Shown here in pieces: positions 38,167-45,027 of a stretch of DNA of 64,000 bases. The first letter of the stretch is position 1. Every line of letters starts with the position of its first letter. Source of the DNA: Nannocystis exedens (lineage in GTDB: Bacteria > Myxococcota_A > Polyangia > Nannocystales > Nannocystaceae); NCBI RefSeq assembly GCF_002343915.1, contig NZ_NETK01000002.1, positions 62,001 to 126,000 of the forward strand, given 5' to 3'. Below the pieces are notes generated by a model, which worked only from the letters and a program-made list of their open reading frames with translations, did no database searches and was not told where the DNA came from. A program made the position numbers and the translations under genes.

Positions 38167-40178
38167 GCGACTCGCGCCCTCCAAGTGCCGTCAGCCGTGC
38201 GTTCGTAGCCACGCTTCACCACGGCCCAGGCTGATGCCGCCGCGCGCGCTGGTGGCGAGCCGCGGGCCACCTGGGACTGATAGGCGTGCTCCCACATGCG
38301 CCGGGCCTTGGGCGGAAGCAGGTCGGTTCGGTGAAGCGCCGGCGCATCGGCGCACACGTCCTCCGCGACGAGCTCGCCGACGACGAGCTCGAACTCGCGG
38401 ACTTCGTTTGCGCGAAGCACCCGAACCCGCGCTCTGGTACCAGGCGCGAGCCGAGCGACACGGGTCCTGAGGTCGTGGGCGTCGCGCACGGCCTGGCCCA
38501 TGATGGCCGTGATCCTGTCGTCGACCTCGAGCGCCGTCTCGCCGGCGTCGACGACTACGGCGCCGCGGGTCGCGGGGCCCATCGTCGCGGCCGGGTCGTC
38601 AACCTCGACGCCCAACCAGCCACGCACGACCGTGCCTTGGCCGCGGAGCTGCACCAGCACCCACCGGACTTGCTCAACCGGTACCGCGAAGCCAAGCCCC
38701 CGGCCGAGGGCGGCGGTCGTCACCCCCACGACCTCGCCGTGCGTGTCGAACAGCGGGCCGCCGCTCGAGCCGGGGGCAATTGTGGCGTCGAACTGCAGGA
38801 AGTCGACGTAGTCCTCGGCGTACAGGCCCATGCTGCCGCGGCCGGTTGCAGAGACGATGCCAGAGGTCGCGGTGCGCGGAAGGCCAGCCGGCGCGCCGAT
38901 CGCCAGCACGGGCGCTCCGACGTCGACACGTTCACCAAGACGAGCCGGGGCGAGGCGCGTTCCCTCGCTGAGCCGCAACAGGGCGATGTCGCTGAGGGGG
39001 TCCGACCCGACTCGCCGGGCGTCGAGGCGGCGCCCGTCAGCCAGCATCACGATGATTTCACGTGCGCCGCAGACGACGTGGTGGTTGGTCACGACCAGGC
39101 CGTCCTCGCTGAGCACGAAGCCGGAGCCGATGCCCTGGTCGTTGCCGTTCGTGGTCATGATGCTGACCACGGACGGCATCAGTTGCGCGATGATGCCGGT
39201 CCAGTCCCTGGCCTCGCACATCAGGAGGCCAGCGCCCTCGTCGTCGGTGGCGGCCCGCGCCCTCGTCGAGCGCGAGCGAGACTTCGAGGAGCGACCTCGG
39301 CTCCCGCGGGCCGGCGGGATCGGGGGGAGCTGCAGCTCGGGGATCGGAGGGAGCTTGTCGCGTCGGCCCCGCGTGGGCTGGGGAGCGTCCTGGATGCCCC
39401 ACGCAGCGACGTACTCGTTCATCACCTGGTAGGCGACGTCGAGGCCCTCGCCATAGCTGGGGAGGCTCAGTTGCGCGAGGTCCCACAGGACGTAGAGGCG
39501 CTGAGCCCGGCGCGCGGAGTTTTCGTCGTTGCGGCGGCGCAGTCGATTGTTGATGAAGTTCAGCTCTTGGCCGAACTGCTGGATCGATGAGCGCAGGCGT
39601 TCGTAGCCCGGGACGTCAGTAAGGACGATGTGCGGAGGAACAGCGAGCTCGCCGTTGGAACCAACGTCGCGCCACCTGTGCTTGTAGCGGTGCAGCAGCG
39701 CATCAGCGAAGTCCAGGCCGAACGGCGCGACGTTGGCGATGTCCCACAAGGCGCGCAGCCACTCGCGCTGCGCAACGTCCAGGTCGCGCTGGTCGTCGAA
39801 CTGCTTCAGCTTTTGGCCGAAGGCGCCAAGGCCCCCGCCGAGTCCCGCGTCCTCGATGAGTGGGTCGGGGAGCCAGCCGTGACGGCCGGTCAGGGAAGGG
39901 TCGTCGTGCCTGGTCAGCCGCGCGCCTCGCGAGACGCGCCGCTCCAGAGCCTCGTACTCCTTGGCCTCGCGGTCCCGAAGCTTCCGCTCTGCAGCGGCGA
40001 AGCGCTGCTCGTGCTTCGCCCGTCGCTCGGCCTGACGCTGACGGAGCTTCCGCTCGGCCTCATCCGTGCGGTCCTGCCGCTCGCGCGCGGACAGCGGCGC
40101 GCGGGTCGGTTCGGGCTTGGCCTTGCGCGGGCGGCCTCGGAGCTTCATGGCTTGGATCGTCAGGGCTACGCTGGGCAT
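38163..40178 (-). CDS. HtrA-type serine protease fused to PDZ and ChaB-like domains
   Basis: 671 residues. The basic N-terminus and coiled coil (~10-90) lead to an ~200-residue helical domain (DVAQREWLRALWDIANVAP), then a Pro-rich linker. Residues ~325-500 are a trypsin-like HtrA domain with the triad in TNHHVV (~366), LSDIALLRL (~398) and APGSSGGPLF (~470). A PDZ domain follows (~515-605), then a ChaB-type ending (~612-671, LPPKARRMWEHAYQSQ, SAWAVVKRGYE). No signal peptide is seen, so it is cytoplasmic or virion-borne, unlike typical HtrA. A maturation-protease role is possible. Confidence 0.85.
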   Translation of the reverse strand: MPSVALTIQAMKLRGRPRKAKPEPTRAPLSARERQDRTDEAERKLRQRQAERRAKHEQRFAAAERKLRDREAKEYEALERRVSRGARLTRHDDPSLTGRHGWLPDPLIEDAGLGGGLGAFGQKLKQFDDQRDLDVAQREWLRALWDIANVAPFGLDFADALLHRYKHRWRDVGSNGELAVPPHIVLTDVPGYERLRSSIQQFGQELNFINNRLRRRNDENSARRAQRLYVLWDLAQLSLPSYGEGLDVAYQVMNEYVAAWGIQDAPQPTRGRRDKLPPIPELQLPPIPPARGSRGRSSKSRSRSTRARAATDDEGAGLLMCEARDWTGIIAQLMPSVVSIMTTNGNDQGIGSGFVLSEDGLVVTNHHVVCGAREIIVMLADGRRLDARRVGSDPLSDIALLRLSEGTRLAPARLGERVDVGAPVLAIGAPAGLPRTATSGIVSATGRGSMGLYAEDYVDFLQFDATIAPGSSGGPLFDTHGEVVGVTTAALGRGLGFAVPVEQVRWVLVQLRGQGTVVRGWLGVEVDDPAATMGPATRGAVVVDAGETALEVDDRITAIMGQAVRDAHDLRTRVARLAPGTRARVRVLRANEVREFELVVGELVAEDVCADAPALHRTDLLPPKARRMWEHAYQSQVARGSPPARAAASAWAVVKRGYERTADGTWRARVA

Positions 40179-40205
40179 GGGTCCCTCCGTCAGTTTCGAA
40201 CGTCG

Positions 40206-40580
40206 TCAGTAAGCGGGGTCGGGCAGGGCGGGCAGGCCCCAGTAGCGTCGCCGGTCCGCCAGAACTGCCCGACACGCGAGCAGCACGTGCTCGATGGTCG
40301 TGCCGCGACTCTGCTGTGTCAGGCCCTTGATCACCACCTGCCAGAGCGCCTCGAGCCACACCGACGGCACGAGTGGGTCACGCATGTGGGCCTCGGCGAG
40401 CTGCAGGGTGTCGTTGAGCTCGCGGGCGAACACCTGGGCGCTGCGGGGAAGCTCGCGCCAGACCTTGCTGCCCGGTTGGACAATGTGGGCCATCGGCGCC
40501 GGCGTTGGCGCGGCCCACCGAGGCTTTCGGGTTCGCCGGCTGGCGGCGCGGGTGGCGAGGGTGAGGAGGACGCTAGGCAT
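40206..40580 (-). CDS. Small hypothetical protein sharing its first residues with the HtrA-like protein
   Basis: 124 residues from ATG 40580. The start MPSVLLTLATRAASRR parallels MPSVALTIQAMKLRGR of the neighbouring protease gene, and the DNA around both starts is similar (ACCCATGCCYAGCGT). The rest is helical (WRELPRSAQVFARELNDT; VWLEALWQVVIKGL) without a recognised fold. It starts three bases after the upstream stop. A near-match palindrome GCAACAGCTGC lies at 40588, eight bases upstream. Confidence 0.6.
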   Translation of the reverse strand: MPSVLLTLATRAASRRTRKPRWAAPTPAPMAHIVQPGSKVWRELPRSAQVFARELNDTLQLAEAHMRDPLVPSVWLEALWQVVIKGLTQQSRGTTIEHVLLACRAVLADRRRYWGLPALPDPAY

Positions 40581-40583
40581 GGG

Positions 40584-41639
40584 TCACGCAACAGCTGCGC
40601 GCGGAGCCTCGTCCTTGCGCGTGGCAAAGTAGATGGCGGTCGCCCCGACACCGAGGACGGCCAAGCCGATCGGGAGATACACGAGCGCGTTGCCTGCACC
40701 GGTGAGGAGGTTGCCGGCGCCCGCGCCCAGGTCCTTCGCCACCGCGAACGTGGTCTCGGCGGCGGCCTTGATGATCTGGCCACCGCCCTGGACGGCGGCG
40801 TCCAGGGCGGCGAACGTGCCGTTCATCGCCTCGCGGAAAGCGGAATCCATCTCGGCCTTCGCCTTGTCGATCGTGTTCTGGCTCTGGACCCATTGGAGTT
40901 GCGGCAGCGCCTCGTTGATGAGGTTCGGCACCAGCGGATCCGCCGCGAGCAGCAGCTCGGACTCGAGACCCCAGCCCGGCGGCGCGTTCTGAAGGAACGT
41001 GACGACGCGCATCGCGGGCACGTGGCTGAAGAGGTCGAAAATGATAACGCGGATGTCGCCTCGAACATGCTTACCAGCAGCCCGCAGCGCCGCGCCCGCC
41101 TCAGCTCCGTGGGCCTTCGCGTCCTCGACGTACTTGGCGTACACCTCATGCACTTTAGCCCACAAGGCCAGGCGCTCGGCGCGATAGGCCGCGATCTCCT
41201 CCGCAGTGCTGTTGGCGTCGAGGCCGTAGAGCGTCGTAGGCGGTCCGGAGCCGAGGGAGCGTGACGCGACCATCGTCATGGTCGTCCGTGGGACCTGAGA
41301 GTCGACGTAGGCGCGGAGAGGTTGCGGGTCCGCGAAGGTCGGCCACCCGAAGCGGTCGGCATCCGTCAGGGTCGGCCGCGGGCGCCGGCCCTTCGCCGCG
41401 TCGATCCACATCTGCGCGGGCCGGAGCGACACGATGCTCGTGGGGATGTAGCGGTAGAGGTATTGGGCCAGCCCGCGGAGCTGCTGCTTCTCGGCCTCGA
41501 CGCCGGTGAGCGGCCAGCCCGCCCCATCCAGCGCCAGACGGATCTTGCACGCGAGCGCGTAGCCGCGGTTGATGGCGCGGCGCAACGCCGACGCATTCTT
41601 GGAGGTGATGGCGCGCAACCGGGTCGGAGCCTTGGTCAT
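40584..41639 (-). CDS. Protein with C-terminal membrane tail ending IYFATRKDE
   Basis: 351 residues from ATG 41639, overlapping the M23 gene stop (ATGA). The soluble N-terminal ~300 residues are mainly helical (LRRAINRGYALACKIRLALD; EEIAAYRAERLALWAKVH; GWGLESELLLAADPLVPN). Gly/Ala-rich segments from ~280 lead to one membrane helix (~316-341, IGLAVLGVGATAIYFATR), then a short charged tail. Two neighbouring proteins end the same way, which suggests a common membrane, such as an internal virion membrane or the cell envelope. Confidence 0.7.
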   Translation of the reverse strand: MTKAPTRLRAITSKNASALRRAINRGYALACKIRLALDGAGWPLTGVEAEKQQLRGLAQYLYRYIPTSIVSLRPAQMWIDAAKGRRPRPTLTDADRFGWPTFADPQPLRAYVDSQVPRTTMTMVASRSLGSGPPTTLYGLDANSTAEEIAAYRAERLALWAKVHEVYAKYVEDAKAHGAEAGAALRAAGKHVRGDIRVIIFDLFSHVPAMRVVTFLQNAPPGWGLESELLLAADPLVPNLINEALPQLQWVQSQNTIDKAKAEMDSAFREAMNGTFAALDAAVQGGGQIIKAAAETTFAVAKDLGAGAGNLLTGAGNALVYLPIGLAVLGVGATAIYFATRKDEAPRAAVA

Positions 41640-42598
41640 CGTCGTGCCTTTCCGTCGCTGCTCTTGTTCCGCTTGGAGAGGTAGTAGGCCGCGCCTCCAC
41701 CACCTGCGAGGAGCAGCGCGCCGAGCAGCAGTCCACCACCGCCACCACCGCCGCGCCTGCCGTTGAACACCTGGGTAACCTTGACGGCTGTCTTGCAGGC
41801 CTCGACGAGGATGCCCACTCGCTCGTTGGGGGGGACCTCGTCGTTGACGCCCTGGTCGTGGTCCTCGAGCGGTGCCCGCACGAGCAGCGCGAGCTGCTCG
41901 CTGGCGGCGATGGTCTGGGGCGTCTCCTTGGCCTTCCTCGCTTCGACGCGCTGGCGGAAGGCTGCTTCGGCGGCCGTCGCCTGCGCCGCGCGCTGGCGCA
42001 GCGTCTCGGCCCACGCCTCGACATCGGGCAGCACGCAGACGAGCTGGCCGTCGAGCATCTGACAGGGCCGCGCATAGTCGCGGCCGCCCTCACCCTGGCC
42101 GGGCTTGGGAGTCGGCTGCGGCTCGGTTCCCAAACTCATTAAGTAGGGCATCGGGTCGAGGAGGTGAGCGGGGCGCGGCGTGTTGACCCTCCAGGACTGG
42201 GCGTTGTTGGCCTGCGACGAAGAAATTTTCGTGTCGTAGAGCTGAAAGTGCAGCATCGAGCTGCCGCCCGCGTATTGCCCGACGCGCGCAAACTCCTGTC
42301 CAGCCTTGACCAGCGTCCCCACCTTCGGCGAGCTGCCGAGGGCGGTGCAGCCGGCGATGATACTTTTGCCCGAGATGGTGTGCACGAGCGTTGCCTTCGC
42401 CGGGCCCTGCCAGCCGCGATCGACGTCGACGATGATGAGGTCCTCGGGCGCGAGGATCGGCGTATTCTTGGAGGCGCGGAGGTCGACGCCGCAGTGGTAG
42501 CGCTGCTGAGGAGCAGACCCCCAGGGGCGCTTGGCCTCGAACCTGGTCGACGCGTTGAACTCCTCTTGCCGAGGGGTGGGAAGCGGCCAGAGGGGCAT
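41636..42598 (-). CDS. M23-type peptidoglycan endopeptidase-like protein with C-terminal membrane anchor
   Basis: 320 residues from ATG 42598. Residues ~20-130 resemble the LytM/M23 fold: HCGVDLRASKNTPILAPED (HxxxD metal site), an IIAGCTALG strand, VGTLVKAGQEFARVG and LHFQLYD, where the usual HxH is reduced to one clear His. Such enzymes cut peptide cross-bridges. A helical segment (~185-270) and a Gly-rich membrane helix (GLLLGALLLAGGGG, ~280-300) followed by basic residues complete it. It may open the wall during entry or exit. Activity is uncertain because of the altered motif. Confidence 0.75.
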   Translation of the reverse strand: MPLWPLPTPRQEEFNASTRFEAKRPWGSAPQQRYHCGVDLRASKNTPILAPEDLIIVDVDRGWQGPAKATLVHTISGKSIIAGCTALGSSPKVGTLVKAGQEFARVGQYAGGSSMLHFQLYDTKISSSQANNAQSWRVNTPRPAHLLDPMPYLMSLGTEPQPTPKPGQGEGGRDYARPCQMLDGQLVCVLPDVEAWAETLRQRAAQATAAEAAFRQRVEARKAKETPQTIAASEQLALLVRAPLEDHDQGVNDEVPPNERVGILVEACKTAVKVTQVFNGRRGGGGGGGLLLGALLLAGGGGAAYYLSKRNKSSDGKARR

Positions 42599-42870
42599 CA
42601 GCGGCCTCCCTTCCGGCTGCGGCGGGGCGGCGCCTCCTGGCCCTTCAGCTTCACCACCGAGTCATCGACCGTGCGCAGCGTGACGACCGCGGTGCTGCGC
42701 TCGGCGATGATCCAGGCCACGGTCTCGACCTGCGCCCAGACGCGCTCGCCGGTTTCGGTGCCGCCCACGAGTGGGCGCCAGAGCACCAGGTCGCCTTGCC
42801 GCGGCGGCGAGTCGAGCTCGACGACGACGAAATTCCATCGCGCGTCAGCTTCTTGGAACCTCACGTTCAT
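42598..42870 (-). CDS. Small beta-rich hypothetical protein
   Basis: 90 residues from ATG 42870, overlapping the upstream stop (ATGA) and sharing one base with the M23 gene start. It is beta-rich (WNFVVVELDSPPRQGDLVLW; VETVAWIIAERSTAVVTLRT) with a basic C-terminus (PPRRSRKGGR). No cysteine or membrane segment is present. Its position between two membrane-tailed proteins suggests the same complex. Confidence 0.6.
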   Translation of the reverse strand: MNVRFQEADARWNFVVVELDSPPRQGDLVLWRPLVGGTETGERVWAQVETVAWIIAERSTAVVTLRTVDDSVVKLKGQEAPPRRSRKGGR

Positions 42871-44165
42871 CGCTCGTCTCCAGGCAACAGTTGCGTGGGC
42901 CTGCGCTTCGTCTTGTCGTCGCGCGTGGCGAAGTAGATGCCGGTGCCGGCGGCGGCAGCAGCACCGAGGCCGAGGAGGGCAAGCCCGGCGCGGCTGCTCG
43001 AGCGCTTCTTGACGGGCTTCTTGCCGCTGCCGCCGAAGACGGGACCGTCGTTGGGTCCTTGGGGCTGGGCTTGACCCAAGGACCGCGCCTTCACAACTGG
43101 ATCGTGACTGTCCTTGCCGGCCTTCTGGACGCTGGGTGCAAGGAGGTCCCAGTCGCGCAGAACAGCCTTCCGGAGCTCAAAGAAGCCGACGAAGGAGTCG
43201 GTAACATGCCGAGCGACGTCCGCCCGCACGGACCACTTCTGGCCAGCGTACTCGATCTCGAAATACTGGTCGTCTGGACCTTGGACATGCACCTGGTTGC
43301 TTGACGTCCGAAAGACGCCGTTGTCCTGCTGGCCCACCGGCGGGAGCAGCGGCAAGCGCTGCAGCACCAACTGCTGCCAGCGTTCCCAAATCGCCTGAAC
43401 CGGGCGACTGTCCGTCTGGACGTGAACAGCGCTTGGTGTGTGCAGAGCCAGGTAGTGCGCAGCGAGGGCGCTCTTCACCGCTGTGACACCCGACCAGGCG
43501 ACCACATCCACGCCATGCACGTAAGGCCAAGTGCCAGCCGAGAGCTGGATACGCTCGCCGGGATTGTAGGCGCAACCTCTGCTCTCCCAGTACTCCGAGG
43601 AGCGCGAAATGCACTTCACAATCGCCTCGTCGGCAGCGGTCCACGCGAGCGTTGGCTGGCCGTCGTCAAAGACGTTCGTCGCATCCGTGCGACGGAAGCT
43701 GCGGCGCACGCAGTCATAGATCCGTTTAGTCGGGAAGACGTACACGGCACCCTTGTTCCACTGGGCCAGCACGCGGCTTGAAGGCCAGCCCGGGCCCATC
43801 TTGGTGCGCGCCGTGGAAGCGGGGGGGCCACCGCTTGGGGCCCGCCACATCCAACGTGCATCCACGGGGCCCACGAACGCCTCTTGTGCGGCAGCTATGT
43901 TCAGGCGCTCAGTTGCGCTGTCGGCCTCGATGGAACTCCGGAGCCACCCGGTGAACGCTTCTATCAGGCCAGCAACGCTTGTAGCGATGGCCGCACCATC
44001 TCCGCTTGTCAGGAGGTTCCACGCGTCCTTGAGGGTGCCCAGCGCCTCCATGGCCTCGCCGCCTAGCACCGGCTGGAGACGCTCGCCAAGCGCAGGGGCG
44101 ATTGTGTCCTGGACCAGTTGGGGGACGCGAAAGTCGAGTTCCCCCGCAAAGAGAACGCGCGTCAT
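42867..44165 (-). CDS. Large protein with C-terminal membrane tail ending IYFATRDDK
   Basis: 432 residues from ATG 44165. A long globular domain shows helical (ALGTLKDAWNLLTSGDGAA) then mixed segments (WNKGAVYVFPTKRIYDCVRR; DDQYFEIEYAGQKWSVRADV). After a Gly/Lys/Ser linker, one membrane helix (LALLGLGAAAAAGTGIYFAT, ~388-413) and a basic tail end the protein. The last part matches that of the protein at 40584. No family is recognised; a structural envelope role is inferred. Confidence 0.7.
   Translation of the reverse strand: MTRVLFAGELDFRVPQLVQDTIAPALGERLQPVLGGEAMEALGTLKDAWNLLTSGDGAAIATSVAGLIEAFTGWLRSSIEADSATERLNIAAAQEAFVGPVDARWMWRAPSGGPPASTARTKMGPGWPSSRVLAQWNKGAVYVFPTKRIYDCVRRSFRRTDATNVFDDGQPTLAWTAADEAIVKCISRSSEYWESRGCAYNPGERIQLSAGTWPYVHGVDVVAWSGVTAVKSALAAHYLALHTPSAVHVQTDSRPVQAIWERWQQLVLQRLPLLPPVGQQDNGVFRTSSNQVHVQGPDDQYFEIEYAGQKWSVRADVARHVTDSFVGFFELRKAVLRDWDLLAPSVQKAGKDSHDPVVKARSLGQAQPQGPNDGPVFGGSGKKPVKKRSSSRAGLALLGLGAAAAAGTGIYFATRDDKTKRRPTQLLPGDER
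42884..42894. promoter_or_regulatory. GCAACNGTTGC palindrome, site 8
   Basis: Exact copy (N=A on +), 13 bp upstream of the leftward gene that starts at 42870. Confidence 0.75.
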
Positions 44166-44225
44166 CGCAGCGCCCCCTCGAAGCGGGACCGCAAGGGGGC
44201 GCTACGCGCCAAACTAGAACTCGTA

Positions 44226-44594
44226 CTAGAACTCGTACATCGGGGTGCCCTGACAGATGAACACCATCGGCGTTGAGCTATAGCCGCAGAGCATCCAGTC
44301 CTTCGGGCATTCGGCCTCGTCCTCGCAGAGGTAGCTGCAAGACTTGTTGTCGTTGCACACCTGCCCGCCCGGGCAGTCACTGTCGACCTGGCAGGTGTTG
44401 GCGCAGTAGCCCTTGTCGCCACTCCTGGGCGTGTCGTCGCCAACGTTGCAAGCGAGCTGGGGCCCGCACTCGTACGCAGGATTATCGGTGTCGATCTCGC
44501 AATGCTCCTCGAGTCCCGCGGGCTCGGGCGGGGGGTCATCCTGACAACCCAGGAGAGCGAGTCCGAGGACGAAGGAGGGAACGAGGGGGCGCAT
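44226..44594 (-). CDS. Cys-rich lipoprotein in the leftward block
   Basis: 122 residues from ATG 44594. Signal MRPLVPSFVLGLALLGC has lipobox LLGC. The mature part has about ten cysteines in EGF-like spacing (CEIDTDNPAYECGPQLAC; CANTCQVDSDCPGGQVC; CSYLCEDEAECP). Host lipoproteins have the same style, so this could have been picked up from the host. In phage biology, small lipoproteins next to fibre genes often block receptors against reinfection; that role is an inference here. Confidence 0.75.
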   Translation of the reverse strand: MRPLVPSFVLGLALLGCQDDPPPEPAGLEEHCEIDTDNPAYECGPQLACNVGDDTPRSGDKGYCANTCQVDSDCPGGQVCNDNKSCSYLCEDEAECPKDWMLCGYSSTPMVFICQGTPMYEF

Positions 44595-44619
44595 GAGCCC
44601 ACCATATCACGGTCGCGGC

Positions 44620-45012
44620 TCACCGACACCCTTCCTCAGCACGGACCTGCGCTCCGCTCTCTGGTATGCAACAGTTGCACGCCTCGACCAGGTCGCCAGC
44701 CCACGGCTCCCGCACGACCGCCCGCAGCTCATGGTCCATCCCGCACGGGAACCACCACGGGTCCGCCAGCGTCGCCCGCAGCCCGACCGACTCGACGCGA
44801 AGGATGTACAGCACCATGGCAAACGCCGGGCGGGCGAACCTCGCCCGGAACTCCGGGTCGTCGTCGAGGAGCCAGTGGTCGAGGCGGGCCGCCGCGTCCT
44901 TCAGGCCGTGGGCCAGGCGACCGCAGCTCCATCGCCACACGCGGCGGAAAAGCTCCTCCTTGACACGTGTCCAAGAGAAGCGTTCGGCGAGTCTGGGGCG
45001 ATCGGTCGTCAC
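44620..45012 (-). CDS. Small hypothetical protein
   Basis: 130 residues from GTG 45012 with GAGG upstream. Mostly helical and aromatic-rich (WTRVKEELFRRVWRWSCGRL; FARPAFAMVLYILRVES; DPWWFPCGMDHELRAVV) with a CNCC cluster near the end. It has no signal peptide. It lies between the hydrolase-like gene and the lipoprotein gene in the same direction. No family is recognised. Confidence 0.6.
   Translation of the reverse strand: MTTDRPRLAERFSWTRVKEELFRRVWRWSCGRLAHGLKDAAARLDHWLLDDDPEFRARFARPAFAMVLYILRVESVGLRATLADPWWFPCGMDHELRAVVREPWAGDLVEACNCCIPESGAQVRAEEGCR
44668..44678. promoter_or_regulatory. GCAACNGTTGC palindrome, site 9
   Basis: Exact copy (N=A on +), 73 bp upstream of the lipoprotein start at 44594. 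Confidence 0.75.
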
Positions 45013-45027
45013 TGCACCACCTCAAGG

